NCBI GenBank assembly: GCA_035578155.1 | Contig: JAPWDM010000007.1 | Location: forward strand, 29,238,413-29,302,412 | Direction of reading: 5' to 3' | DNA length: 64,000 nt | Source of the DNA: Brachynemurus nebulosus | Lineage: Eukaryota; Arthropoda; Insecta; Neuroptera; Myrmeleontidae | Part shown: positions 1 through 11,682 of the stretch, piece by piece | How the letters are laid out: every line of letters starts with the position of its first letter | Position numbering within the stretch: position 1 is the first letter of the stretch | Program-made: the position numbers and the translations under genes | The notes under the pieces: generated by a model | Told to the model about the DNA's origin: nothing | Databases searched by the model: none | The model's input: only the letters and a program-made list of their open reading frames with translations

Positions 1-1745
1 TTTGATTTAACTTTTCGATAAAAAAATTTTTTTTTAAATATCACTCCAATAATATCGCGAATGTTGATTGAGGTACCGTTGATTAGTGTTGAAGCGATTT
101 TTCGTTAATGTTATGTAAATGATAAAATGGCTACCATTCGAGATGGCAACTGTAAGAAAAAGCATAGGTAAGACCACGAGCAACTAACTTAGTAACTTAT
201 GATCCACACTTCATAATATATCTCTAGTGAATAAGTAATCACGTGCACCCAATTTAATTATTTTTACGTACAATATCTGTAGCACTCTGTACATATGTAT
301 GTGTGATTGCATGATTAGGTTTTGAATTGAATACGATTTTGACGAAATGAATAGTTAGTAGTTTTCTTTGAATTGAGGGCATCGTTTCAATTTGCGCGAA
401 ATATAGATGCGGAATCGTTATGATTTCGTCATTTCTGTCATCGTTTAGAATACTTTTTTTTGTGGTTGTCGTGCACACTTAAAATAACAAAGGCGATCAA
501 ATTGTAAGGAGGACCAGTATCGAGTAAGTAACAATAGAAGTCAAGTGAGGATAATCGATATTAAAAAAAAATAATAATTAACCCATTGTGATCCAATGTG
601 TTGTTAATAGTTGGTGAAATATGGGGATAGCAGGGAACGGATGAAATTGTCTCGAACAGGGACGGAATGTACAATATTTTAGACTGAGGGGTTATAAGTT
701 TTTTTACATTTGTTCTGGAATACATGACAGTAAAACTGTTTTTGTAAAAAAAAAGATTAAAATACTTTTACATTTTGTGACAAAATTAATAAAATTTATA
801 AGCGTTATTAAATACTAAAATCTCATTTAAAATATGGAGTGTAGATACCAGGAGCATCATCTCTGCATCAAAAAGTGTCCACAGAAAGGCGTAAATAGTG
901 ACGGCGCTACTGTAGCAAAAGGGTGAATTTAAGAAGTAAACAAGAAAAAAAAAACATCCGTGTTGTTACGGCGCACTTTTAAAAAATAAAACATAAAATC
1001 TGTAAACAATAATAGAATAATGTAAATAAAGTTTTTTAAAGTTTTATTTTTAAACGTCTAATTATGCATAAAATGTTAGGGAAATAAAATGATCCCAATA
1101 TAAATTAAAAATTGTTATTTGAACAAATATTTTCACTACACAAACTTTCACCATAATTATTGTTTTATTATTTTCAAAATTTTTATAAAACTCAATACAA
1201 TAAAATTACTAATAGATATTAAAAGATAATAGATAGTCCTCCTTATATGCTACACTCCATAATTTAAAATCTTACTTTAAAATTTGTTTTAAATCTACCA
1301 AAACATGTTTTGTGATTAGTTTAACATATTTTAATTTTGTATTCTGGCTTCTTTTGTTATCTGAAGTGTGTACGATGAAGCCATCTAGCGAGCTAAATGC
1401 ATCTGGTTCGTTTATACCAGTTTGTCTAGGCGTTGACAGTAAGAAAATTCTCCATGCTTGTATACGAACGCGTGTATGCACATTAAATGAACACATTATT
1501 TTTTTGAAGCAAAATCGCCATATTGGTTAATATCCTTTCTAACCTACAAAGTGTTGATGGTAATAAATATTTTTTAATTTGTATGTAATTTTTGTTGTAA
1601 TTTGAGACTGTTTATATTAATAAATATTCTAACAATACTTATAACAATAAATATAACATCAATAGATATAGAAAATTTTTAAATTCGACCCTGTTTAATC
1701 GCCATATTTGTCAACACCTGTAATTTTTTTGGCTTCATTTTCATA
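1..1745. other. A+T-rich sequence, no gene recognised
   Basis: Short open frames on both strands show no conserved motif, and the composition is like neighbouring noncoding DNA. If the ORP gene extends this far upstream, this could be intron. I see no exon matching the ORP N-terminal region. Confidence 0.5.
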
Positions 1746-2234
1746 TACAGGGTGTAAAAAAATAACTCTCATCCTTTTGAGGGGTGACTCATTGCACTCT
1801 GTAGACACTGAAACCACAGGAATTTTTTTTGGAATTAAAAGTTTGAGAAAATTGCAAATTAACTGGCTACATGATGTTTTAAAATTTTTCTAAGTACGGC
1901 CCTGTCTAAATTATGCATAAATACTTTATTAATATCAAAGGTAGAAAATAATTTTATTGACTAAAATTCAATAAAATTTGATAAACATGTTTAGGTCGTA
2001 AACATGTTTCCCAGATGTTTTTCTTTAAAACAGAAAATTTGTCTTACAGAGGTCAGATGATCAGAGCTGGATTAAAAAAAAATTTAATGGCCTATTTTTT
2101 TACCTATATTTTGTATCAAATTTTTTCTGTTAAAAAACAGTTCTGGTTCAAATTTGTTGGCAACTATTAATTACATGGGTGAGATCTACCCACTGTTTTA
2201 CTCGTAGTGAGATTTATATACTTTACACCCTGTA
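1746..2234. mobile_element. MITE family A, complete copy 1
   Basis: Ends are TA-CAGGGTGT... and ...ACACCCTG-TA, giving inverted termini with a TA target duplication (Tc1/mariner-like). It is 489 bp with no transposase. The inner sequence (GGGGTGACTCA..GCACTCTGTAGA, TAAGTACGGCCCTG) recurs in the copies at 5481 and 9742. Confidence 0.85.
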
Positions 2235-3195
2235 TATTGTATATATCCCTGTACTTCTTCTATTTACTCAATACTAAGAGCATTAAATAAATGAATTCGT
2301 TATCAGTTTTTGGCCAAATTTTGGTACATTTTAAATTTTAAAAGCTATCGGAATTATATCAGATATTAGGTTGAGCTTTGAATTATGATCCAGTTTTTAT
2401 ATTATGCAGTTTATTGAAAACATATTGACCTAGTTAACTTTCCATTGTCCTCGTCTGGATTCGGCATCACACCATTAGACGTAATAAACTGTCCGGAAAT
2501 GTTAACTATTACTATCGGAATGTCAATTCGTTTCCCGCTTTCAAGTAACAGTGGCGGTTTTGACAATGAAATATAGGGTGGCGTTTCATATAAAGCAGGA
2601 AAATGATGTCAGTTACACGGATTTAAAGTAAAAAGAGTTTAACACGTTTAATGTTGTTATACACGAATCTGTATGCGGTATGAATACACAAGAAAGAATT
2701 TCGACGTAACTACGGTACGGGGAAGGATAGGGTAGGTAGGTGTGTGACGTCATAGCGTCCACCGACATGCGATCATTAACAACATTTTGTCGATTTCAGT
2801 TTAATTTCGCTTAATTTATTAATTAAATTTGCCCCTCTTGTAATACGATTCTCCAGATAACGTAAGTGTTGGGGTAACTTTTAACAGTATAAAGCAGCAT
2901 TTTACCGAAGTTATTGTTTAAATTGTTTCAAAATCGCGCTTACTGCCATTAAAAAAAAAATAAAATTTCGTACAAAATTAAAAAACCAGTCTCTAAAGTG
3001 CAATTTCCTTTCAGTAAATTATTGTATAAGATTAGATTTCATATTTAATTAGTTACTTGCTGTATATTTTGTTTATTTCTCGACCGAACCTAGGAAATAA
3101 TTTTTCAAAATATAGTTTTCTTAAGTTTTCAAGGTCATTTTCGAAGATAGATATGACATATAATATATCGATAGGAAGCGGAGGAAAAAAGCCAT
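2235..3195. other. A+T-rich, nothing recognised
   Basis: No open frame with conserved features and no repeat that recurs elsewhere in the window was noticed here. Confidence 0.4.
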
Positions 3196-3803
3196 TTAAG
3201 GTGAATCGATTACTTGAAATTTTCCAAGTTTAGAATTTGAAATTTTAGTATATTATAGAGAAAGATATGATGCATTCACTGACACTATTTTGAATAATTT
3301 CTGACGTGTAGTTTAGAAGAAATAAATTTTCAAAGCTAGAATTTTTAACGTACGAGTAAATGCCAAAGAATGATTAGAGGTGAATCAGTGGTATGTATTT
3401 AAATAAGTTGTGTCATTAAAAACCAACTTTAAGATTTAAAAAACTGAAAATTATTTTCTTTTCTGTTTTTGAATCATTAAAAAACTATTTTGTTTAATAT
3501 TAGACGTTTAGTTATTGTAATAAATAGAAAAAAAAAAACTATAAAAATGTCATTTGATACTAATACACCCATAATTTATTTGTGTACGTGTTAGTTATTA
3601 TGTGTGCGTACACATCAACTACCAGAATCAAATTCATTTTTTTTAAAATTATTTAAATTAGAAGATTGAATAATAATCAAATATTAATACTGTTACATGT
3701 ATTATAAAATTTAACTTATTTTTCTACACATAAATTATATTTATTTATAGAGAAAAAAATAGACTTAGTAATTCATTTGTCAGTACTGGTCGATTCACCT
3801 TAA
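3196..3803 (-). mobile_element. MITE family B, copy 1 (TTAAGG ends)
   Basis: Bounded by TTAAGGTGAATCGATT at the left and AATCGACCAG-type inner sequence ending ...CGATTCACCTTAA at the right. It is 608 bp, in opposite orientation to copy 2 at 5847. No coding capacity. TTAA (piggyBac-like) and TA with an extra AA inside the inverted repeat fit equally well. Confidence 0.85.
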
Positions 3804-4339
3804 CTGTGTCAAAGTTTATTTTAAATTCCGTAAGAAAAATAAGAGTTAGAGGTAATTTTTAAGAAAATATTTAATCCGGAAAATTTAGAGATAACATTCG
3901 ACGCTTCTGGGACACCCGGTATATGTATCATTGCATTATTTATCACTACAATACACTTATTTGAACGAGATAAATCAAATTTTAATGTATAAGGCGTCGA
4001 AATTCTTTCTTGTGTTTGTTTGTACACTCTGCATTGTATTGTCACACGAGTTGCACAGATCGGTGTAGAAGCATGGATACACTTACGATGACACTAAAGG
4101 CGTGGCACTAGAAAATTTATATGCGTTATTTAACTATTACTACCTCAAATTTCCGTGTAAATACCGCTTCTTCTGTACCTGTTTTTGAAATGAACACAAA
4201 AATGAAAGCGAATTTTGAAATTGTGTTACGTTTATACAGTGCCTTCCATGAGGTTCATTCGATCAGAAATTTTTGGGACCAACCCTGTATTTGCACCTGT
4301 TGAGAGATCATTTGTTGTGTCAGTTTTTGTTAAAAGCAT

Positions 4340-4930
4340 ATACAGTGTCTGTCAATAAGTTTACAACATGTGGAAAACTTTTTATATTAAATTTTTCAGA
4401 AAATTCTACTCTTGTTAAAAGTTGGTGTAGGTCTTTAAATTAAAAATTCACTTGCAAGAATTTGAATAAACTGTATATAGGATGGGTTTCAATGCAAACA
4501 AAAGTTTGTCATACATAGTAATGTTTCACAAGCACTCGATAATATTTGAAATTGAATAATTGTAACTGTTTCTCGCATTAGAGAGAGTACCAATACACAT
4601 AGTTGATTGAATGTTTTCTGTATCAGGCGGCTGTCGAAGCAAAGGGTCGTTGGTGTAATGGTGAACACGCCTGGCTAGTTACCGGGAGATCCTGAGTTCG
4701 ATTCCCGACCGATCCGGATAATTTTTTCAATCTCTTTGTGATTTTTAATTTACATTTGTATTTTGGTCATACTAACCAAAGAAATCGAGTGCTTAAAGTT
4801 TCAGTTTAGCTGAACGATAGGTGAACATATGATTATTGCGTGGGTTTAAATGCAAACAAAAGTTTGTCATACGTAGTAATGTTTCACAAGCACGATTTCT
4901 TTAGAACTTGCTTATATTCTTATGCATTGT
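4340..4930 (+). repeat. tRNA-Thr-like repeat, divergent copy with direct-repeat flanks
   Basis: A direct repeat (GCAAACAAAAGTTTGTCATAC ... GTAATGTTTCACAAGCAC) occurs near 4495-4545 and again near 4850-4895, about 360 bp apart, flanking a tRNA-like module at 4644-4716. The first repeat continues into ACTGTTTCTCGCATTAGAGAGA, matching the 350-bp units at 38 kb, so it is the same family. Confidence 0.75.
4644..4716 (+). tRNA. tRNA-Thr(AGT)-like module, degenerate
   Basis: The acceptor stem GGGTCGT pairs mostly with CCGATCC, and the anticodon stem CCTGG/CCGGG closes the loop CTAGTTA (anticodon AGT). The B box GAGTTCGATTCCC is good, but the T stem has mismatches and there is one acceptor mismatch. 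Its place inside a dispersed repeat points to a tRNA-derived SINE head or pseudogene and not to a working tRNA. Confidence 0.6.
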
Positions 4931-5480
4931 AAATGCTTAAAAACAATTAATAAGTAACTTGATCGCAAACTAATGTTCAAATTTCTTACTTTTTCTAACT
5001 TTCCTTTTTCATTATGCAATCTGATGGGCACTTAAAACGAAAATTGATCGCATAAAAACAGTTTTTTTGCGGTAGTTCTGTTTCCATAATGTACATAAAT
5101 TTATTTTTTGATGGCCATAAATTCGTATTTTACATTAATTTCAAAGTTGAAACAACTTATTCGAATAAAATTTTTATCAGTTTTCAATAATTAGGATACC
5201 TGGACCATTTTGACATTTTTAAGTCCATCCCTGTATACAACAGAATTCATTCAAATTTTTGTGTAAAAGTTAAATTTTCTAAGATCATATACGACAAAAC
5301 TTACCGACAAACATAGTATAATATGTCCACGAGCCGACTTTTGGTTTTTAAACTATCATCAGGTAAATAATACAATTAAAGGTTCTTTATTTCGGTAACG
5401 ACTATTATATAATTGCGCTTTTAGTGAAACGTGACAAAACAAATGATCTCATATTTTAATATCGATTTTCATAAATTATA

Positions 5481-6570
5481 TACAGGATGGAAAGTAAATA
5501 ATTCTCGTCGTTTTTAGGGGTGACTCATAGCACTCTGTAGATACAAAAACCACAGGCATATTTTCGGAATTAACAGTTTGAGAAAAACGTAAATGAATTG
5601 GCTCCACGATGTTTCCAAAGTTTTCTAAGTACGGCCCTGACTAAAGTATGCATACACCTTTTTAGTACCAAAGGTACAAAATAATATTGTTGACCAAAAT
5701 TAAATAAAATTTTGTAAACATGTTTACTTCTAGTTTTTTTTTTTTTTTTTTAAATTTATCTTAAAAATATTACATGGTCAGAGCCGGATTAAAAAAATTT
5801 TTAAGGGTCCCTTTTTCGATCCATACTTAGTATCAAATTTTTTCTGTTAAGGTGAATCGATCAGTACTGACAAATTTGTGACAAATGAATTACTAAGTCT
5901 ATTTTTTCTTTTTCTATAAATAAATATAATTTATGCGTAGAAAAACAAGTTAAATTTTATAATACATGTAACAGTATTAACATTTGATTATTGTTCAATC
6001 TTCTAATTTTAATAATTTTAAAAGTAATGAATTTTATTCTAGTAGTGACGTGTCCGCACTCATAATAACTAACACGTACACAAATGTATTATGAGTTTAT
6101 TAGTATAAAATGACATTTTAATAGTTTTTTTTTCTATTTATTACAATAACTAAACGTCCAATATTAAACAAAATAGTTTTTTAATGATTCAAAAACATAA
6201 AAGAAAATAATTTTCAGTTTTTTTAAATCTTAAAGTTGGTTCTTAATGACACAACTTACTTAAATACATACCACTGATTCACCTCTAATCATTCTTTGGC
6301 ATTTACTCGTACGTGAAAAATTCTAACTTTGAAAATTTATTTCTTCTAAACTACACGTCAGAAATTATTCAAAATAGTGTCAGTGCATGCATTATATCTT
6401 TCTCTATAATATACAAAAATTTCAAATTCTAAACTTGAAATATTTCAAGTGATCGATTCACCTTAAAGAACACTTTTGATTTAAATTTATTGGCAAATAT
6501 AATATTAATTATAGGGGGTGAGATCTATCCACTGTTTTTGCAGTGAGACTTGTATACTTTCCACCCTGTA
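5481..6570. mobile_element. MITE family A, copy 2, split by a family B element
   Basis: Ends are TACAGGATGGAAAGTAA and ACTTTCCACCCTGTA with TA flanks. Without the nested 620-bp insertion it is about 470 bp, matching copy 1 at 1746. It lies directly before the first visible ORP exon. Confidence 0.88.
5847..6466 (+). mobile_element. MITE family B, copy 2, nested in family A
   Basis: Ends are TTAAGGTGAATCGATCAG and GATCGATTCACCTTAA. The uninterrupted sister sequence at about 2125 reads TTTTTTCTGTTAAAAAACAG, where this copy has TTTTTTCTG-TTAA-element-TTAA-AGAACAC, which shows the duplicated target directly. Confidence 0.92.
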
Positions 6571-6628
6571 TAAACCTTTCGAATGTTAATTATGTAAAAT
6601 TTTACTATATTTTTTGATTTTTTTACAG

Positions 6629-7108
6629 AGAAGTACTTCCAGTTCCTATGATCAATCGCAATGATTTTAGTACGTGGTCCGTATTAAAAAATTGTATCGG
6701 TAAAGAATTAAGCAAAATCACAATGCCGGTCATATTTAACGAGCCATTAAGTTTCCTACAACGTATGGTCGAATATATGGAATATGCCGAGCTGTTACGC
6801 AAAGCGGCGGAACAAACCGAACAGATTGAACGTATGAAATATATCGCGGCATTTGCCGTTAGTGCGCTTGCGTCAAATTGGGAACGTTTGGGTAAACCGT
6901 TTAATCCGTTGTTGGGTGAAACGTACGAATTGGAACGTGAGGAGTTTCGTATCATTTGCGAACAAGTGAGCCATCATCCGCCAATTAGTGCGTTTCATGC
7001 GGACAGCAAAGATTGGACATTTCACGGATCCATTCATCCGAAATTGAAATTTTGGGGTAAAAGTGTCGAAATACAGCCGAAAGGGGTTGTGACCGTTGAA
7101 TTGTTAAA
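6629..7108 (+). CDS. ORP exon a (ORD N-terminal half, EQVSHHPP)
   Basis: The acceptor TTTTACAG ends at 6628 and the donor GTAAGT starts at 7109. The first base completes a codon begun in an unseen exon; the last two bases pass into exon b. It encodes the lid, the LSKITMPVIFNEPLSFLQR helix region and the lipid-binding fingerprint EQVSHHPP. The ATG at 6648 is an internal methionine of the conserved P-x-P-M motif, not the gene start. Confidence 0.95.
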
Positions 7109-10100
7109 GTAAGTTTGATTTTTTTTTTCGGATATGGTAAGGCAGGAGTTTCCAAGGTATGACACCGCCTAGCTGTCTTCGTCTTGGTCTTTAGAACAAA
7201 ATTCTTTTAGAAATTTACAAAAATTATTGTAGGGTTGACTGGGGTAATTGTGAATGGATTTTCCTGAATTGAGATAAAAGCGTTGTTTTAAGTATTTTTT
7301 ATTTTATACATCACATTAAGGTTGATTTATTTTTAATTCTACATTATTCAGGATGCACCACACAAATTTTGAGCAAATTCGTATGAAAAACAAAAATTTT
7401 ATAAGCCATTCACATTTCCCCGGTGCGGTTTTGCAAATCTTATGAATTTCGGGGTAAATGTGAATGCCACCAGAAAAATTATTTAGAATGGATTACAAGA
7501 GGAGTGAGGTACATCAGAGTAAGGATCAACTCAAATTCTTCATATTTACCCAACTTTCAAATTTTTCATCATACTTTAGCGGTCACAATTTCTCTTTGTT
7601 TAATGCAAGTTACGCATACCTCAAATTTGTACAAAAAATCAAGGTTAAATAAAAATAACAAAAAGTGTAAGAACAAATTTGTTACAAGCTAAAAATGATA
7701 TTTTGTCATTTTATCAAATAAAAAATAAAAAAATTACATGATTTTCACACAAAAACAAGGAAAATAAGACTTTTTCAAGGAAATACATTCAGTTTACATG
7801 AACAAAAAACAACAATTTATTTTTTTTTTTTGTGTTGTTTGTACAACGGAAACTTGTACAATAATGTCATTGTACATCATCATCAACATTTTCAACTGTG
7901 AAAAGGACACTACTGAAATTTTTGACCGGATGGAGGCATTTGTGAATGACGTTCACAATTACCCCGGAATTTTAAAATCATGGGGTAATTGTGAATTGGT
8001 AGTAAATTGTCCAATTTATTTAGCAGTTAATAAGGAACCCCCTCAGGCTTTAGACCACTTCTTTAGAAGTACCTTTATCCATTTCTTACCTTTTAAAAAA
8101 AAGAAAATGTATTTAAAAAAATTTTTTTTGAGGATTGGTCGAAGTAAGATACACAAAATTTTGTAATTTTTTTTTTTCAAAATAAAAAAAAAGATACTAA
8201 TACTTGGAGAATTGTTATGAAATTTTAATAGCATATTAAGAAAGGACAGAAAAACATACTAAGATTTGATTTTTAACAAAATTAATGTTATTTTAGAAAT
8301 TATAGGTGCCGTTCACAATTGCCCCAATTCACATTTACCCCGGTCAACCCTAATTATTCATTAAGCTGGTTGGCGCATTTGGGCATTCTGAAAATTAATA
8401 ATTTTTTAGTATTTAATTTTATAAAATGCCAAAATTTGAATCAATTCTGACGTATAGTTTGTAAGATAATCACCTGTTTAACACGCACTTAATGGGGGAA
8501 TCCCAAAAACACCGAAAACTAACACTTAATCAAATAAACAAAATATATTCTCTTGAAGTTAAATGATAAGAAACTTTAACTCTAGGAACATTCAAAGAAT
8601 AAAATCAACAAATTTTGACGTTTAAAATTGAGAAATATATCGAAATTTGTGTCAGCCATACTGAATATTAGTGTTACTCTTGCATCCATACTTATAATTT
8701 TGATATTACAAAAAAATATAAGACCGCGACTAAGATTCACCGATATAAAACTTTGAGAACTCCTGGCCTAGAATTTTTGTAAATATCATTCGATTTTTAG
8801 ATGGGATGAAGCATACACTTGGACAAATGTTAACTGTTGTGTTCATAATATAATTGTGGGACGTCTGTGGATGGAACAGTACGGGACAATGGAGATCACC
8901 TGTCACCCCACCGGGATGAAATCTATATTAACCTTTAAACCGGCCGGATGGAATTCGAAGGATTTACATCGAGTCGAAGGATTTATTATGGATAAATCGT
9001 AGGTTTTTTTTATGTTTTTACCACTTTCAAGTTTACTTCCAATCACTAGTTTTTCCGAAATTTTGCTATCGGTTACGTATTATTCCTTATTGAAAATTTT
9101 CGATATCGATAATAGATTGATTTGATAATACCAATCTAATTTACAGTTAAGCAGAAGTAATTATAATGACCTAATTAAATTACTAAGGCAATTACGTAAT
9201 TTGCAACACTGCTGCCCCCTCAGTAATATTTCATTATTTTTTTTTTATAGAAAGAAAAAACAATACTTTTTATACGGTAAATGGACCGAATTCATCAAAT
9301 GTACTGATATTAGTTCTTATGACGATTATTGTAAGGAAAATTCGCATAAATTTAATTCGAAGAGAAATGAGGGCAGTAAAAGCCCAAGCGATTCACCGTC
9401 ACACACACCTAGGAAAGTTCTACAAAAATTAAATAGTTTAAAAGTAGGCGCATTTAAATCATCAAATCTTGGCACTCAGGAGGTACGCGTATAAAATTCG
9501 TTGTGTACTTTCAACCGTGTTTATTAAAATCATTTTGTTTTTCTAGAGTGTCGATGAAACCACTATTCCAGAACCGCCAGATGGCGACATTCCAAAAAGT
9601 GATTCCACATATTCAATCGACATTCCGAATTCCGTAACACTTTGGCAAGCTACTCCACGGCCCGCGCAAAGTAGTGATGTAAGTGAATTTTCGTAAATTT
9701 TCAATTTGTTGGCAAAGGAAACCTTTTCACATTTTACAATGTACAGGGTGGGAAGTAAATAACTCTCGTCGGTGGCTGGGGTGACTCATAGCACTCACTA
9801 GACACTAAAACTACAGGATTTTTTTCGGAATTAACAGTTGGGACTAATATTTCTAGCGCAGGTAGACAAAACTACTTAAATCCAAAATATTAGCCTATAC
9901 GATAAGAACGGCGAGAGGTGAGAGTCGGGGCGCCATAAACTAAAATTAAAACTAAAATTTTTTAAGGCCTTTTTTTTGGACTTAACATATAAAAAACAAC
10001 AATATATTTCATCATTAAAATCATTTGTGGACTTAACTAGTTTTAGCGGATAGTTGTTGCCATAAAAATACATTTCCAATTTAATTAAACTATGTATTTA

Positions 10101-11047
10101 TTTATTATTTTATTAAGAATTTTAAGAACTTCTTTTGTTAGTTTCTGTAAAGAATTTTTTTTGATAACAAGGCCATAAAAATGATGTTAGGGGTGGAATT
10201 GAATTTTGCCCTTTTCGAAATATATGAGATAGACTCTCTTGGTCCTTATTATAAAATAAAAAAAAAAATCAAATACCCCTGTCGCAGCATCTGCATAACA
10301 TAGCGAATTTCCAAATATTGGGCACTGGCGGATCTCATCTAAGACCTGTATCCATTTAAAATAGTTTAGTTTTCTAACAGTGAAACAATTTTCAAAATCA
10401 GTTGAGTAGTTAATTTTTGGCGCTTTTGGGTTCTCAGGACCCTAACGAATCTCATATAGTGTAACATATATCCATTTAACAATATATTATTAGATTACAT
10501 AACTATAGTTTTCGATTTTTTTTTCTAGGTATGCAAATATATATAAATTATATTTTCTCTCTAAAGGAGGACATTATACAAAAATTTCCTTTCCATAACG
10601 TACTCTTAAAAAATCTGACTAATTTTAATTTAAAAAGATGAGACAGAGCTATTGTTATTATAACACATACATACATATTGAATAACTAACTAGCACTTGT
10701 TTTATCCAGAAAAGAATTGCTAAAACGATGAAACAATTATTGTAAAAAAATTCAGCAAATTTTTTAATTTTTCTTAAAAGCTAGTTCACTTAGTACAATG
10801 TTTTAAAAGCTTATCTTATGCAATTTTTTACACCCTTTTCGATGGTGTCAAAAAAAATTTTAAAAATTTTTGAATTCTAGCCAAATTTTGTAAAAAAAAC
10901 ACTAAAAATCACGAAAAATGGCCAAAAAAACCTACTTCTGGGCATCCGACGCGTTTGGCTAACGAACTTAGCCGAGCCAGTCCGAATTCCAGCACACATA
11001 CCAAATTTCATAAGCATTAAACGTTTCGTTCGAGTGTTATCGTGTAC

Positions 11048-11130
<83 letters not shown>

Positions 11131-11682
11131 TGAAGTAGATTTTCGGGTTCTAGAGGCTCCAAAACAAATTTCTACCATCTTACCATAAGAGCTGCTGTAA
11201 TAGCTGAATTTCCAGAATGGAAATTCGCTAAAATGGACTTAAGTGCTTTTGTCTACCTGCGCTAGATTTAATACAATTAAATAAATTTTTCTTTCTAGTA
11301 TTATCAGTTTACGAGCTTCGCGATGTCACTAAATGAAATGGAGGAAGGTATGGAGCGGACATTGTGTCCAACGGATTCACGTCTTCGACCGGACATCCGA
11401 AAATTGGAACAGGGTGATATTGATGGCGCGGCAATGGAGAAAACACGGCTGGAAGAGAAACAGCGTGATGCGAAGAAGTCGAGACGTGGTAAGAAATCGG
11501 ATGAATGGACTCCAAGGTAAAAAAAAAAAATTTCGCAATATTTTTACGTCCATTTTTTTTAAAATAATATTTTTTTTAGATGGTTTTGTCAAGGTCCCAA
11601 TCCGTACACAAAACAGGAAGATTGGCTTTACCTTGGCGAATATTGGAATCGAAATTATCAAGATAATCCTGATATATTTTAA
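6629..11682 (+). CDS. Oxysterol-binding protein-related protein (ORP1/ORP2 type), 3' part of gene
   Basis: Six exons (6629-7108, 8801-8998, 9251-9482, 9547-9678, 11299-11516, 11580-11682) join in phase into 453 codons plus a TAA stop. The protein is the OSBP-related lipid-binding domain (ORD), which moves sterols or phosphoinositides between membranes. Seen directly: the family fingerprint EQVSHHPP (6960-6983), the preceding GKPFNPLLGETYEL, the FHGSI..KLKFWGKSVE block, a VHNIIVG..W.EQYG block, and a C-terminus ending in QGPNPY..DWLY.GEYW.RNY. From memory of the family, the C-terminal layout (TSFAM.LNE, LRPDIR, EEKQR) best fits ORP1/ORP2 (Drosophila CG3860 class). The first visible exon opens with E-V-L-P-V-P-M, matching the lid just before the ORD, and needs two bases from an earlier exon. 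That exon was not found, so any ankyrin, PH or FFAT segments are not visible. Confidence 0.95.
7230..8352. mobile_element. TA-flanked non-autonomous transposon in ORP intron
   Basis: The inverted ends GGGTTGACTGGGGTAATTGTG and (reversed) GGGTTGACCGGGGTAAATGTG are flanked by TA. It is about 1.12 kb, with no recognisable transposase; the two modest open frames inside are low-complexity. The motif GGGGTAA(T/A)TGTGAA recurs inside the element in both orientations (near 7411, 7452, 7945, 7983). Confidence 0.85.
8801..8998 (+). CDS. ORP exon b
   Basis: The acceptor CGATTTTTAG ends at 8800; the donor is GTAGGT at 8999. Phases match both neighbours. It encodes W-D-E-A-Y-T-W-T-N followed by CCVHNIIVGRLWMEQYG, a strongly conserved ORD block, and ends at the K-S of the basic KSKKK stretch completed in exon c. 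Confidence 0.94.
9251..9482 (+). CDS. ORP exon c
   Basis: The acceptor TTTTTTATAG ends at 9250; the donor is GTACGC at 9483. It begins with the basic KKKQYFLYGKWTEF motif of ORPs and continues into a serine/lysine-rich variable linker (SKSPSDSPSHTPRK) that is probably unstructured. The linker is family-variable and may carry proline-directed phosphorylation sites (S-P, T-P); that role is inference. Confidence 0.93.
9547..9678 (+). CDS. ORP exon d
   Basis: A phase-0 exon of 44 codons, acceptor TTTTTCTAG and donor GTAAGT. It encodes an acidic linker (PEPPDGDIPKSDS) and the conserved start of the ORP C-terminal part, I-P-N-S-V-T-L-W-x-A-x-P-R-P, which corresponds to the ILPGSVLLW.I.PRP region of human ORP1/ORP2. 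Confidence 0.93.
9742..9845. mobile_element. MITE family A, 5' fragment
   Basis: It begins TACAGGGTGGGAAGTAAATA and continues with the family's GGGGTGACTCATAGCACTC block, then stops abruptly near 9845, just before element R. It is in an ORP intron. Confidence 0.75.
10272..11228 (-). repeat. Repeat C copy (reverse), with (TA)n tract
   Basis: It opens ATACCCCTGTCGCAGCATC..GCATAACATAGCGAATTTCC and closes CAGAATGGAAATTCGCT, the two ends of repeat C. Inside are the common blocks GGGCATCCGACG, TTTCGTTCGAG and the (TA)n tract at 11052-11128. It also holds unrelated extra sequence (10300-10780). Confidence 0.75.
11052..11128. repeat. (TA)n microsatellite
   Basis: An uninterrupted AT/TA run of about 77 bp inside repeat C. 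Confidence 0.98.
11299..11516 (+). CDS. ORP exon e
   Basis: The acceptor TTCTTTCTAG ends at 11298; the donor is GTAAAA at 11517. It encodes YYQFTSFAMSLNE, the LCPTDSRLRPDIRKLE block and the long charged helix EKTRLEEKQRDAKKSRRGKK typical of ORP C-termini. It follows a 1.6-kb intron filled by repeats. The upstream intron end lies only about 33 bp beyond the right end of element R. Confidence 0.95.
11580..11682 (+). CDS. ORP terminal exon f with stop
   Basis: The acceptor TTTTTTTAG ends at 11579. It encodes WFCQGPNPYTKQEDWLYLGE then YWNRNYQDNPDIF and stops at TAA (11680-11682). This is the conserved ORP tail, so the C-terminus is complete. The preceding intron is only 63 bp. Confidence 0.95.

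Larger units (their letters stand above)
9853..11265. mobile_element. Element R: 1.4-kb unit with CTAGCGCAGGTAGACAAAA inverted ends
   Basis: The left end CTAGCGCAGGTAGACAAAA is mirrored at the right by TTTTGTCTACCTGCGCTAG. The flanks share ATTT. It carries an almost whole copy of repeat C and no coding region, and fills most of the ORP intron 9679-11298. Confidence 0.7.

Noticed and set aside
4644..4716. Functional tRNA-Thr gene
   Set aside because: T-stem and acceptor mismatches and membership in a dispersed repeat argue for a tRNA-derived repeat; the modules at 38059 and 38488 likewise.
6623..6955. 110-codon - strand frame opposite the ORP exon
   Set aside because: Shadow of the conserved ORP exon, whose + strand protein is unmistakable.
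7798..8166. 122-codon frame in the ORP intron
   Set aside because: Lies inside a TA-flanked MITE, has low-complexity Lys/Phe composition and no transposase motifs.
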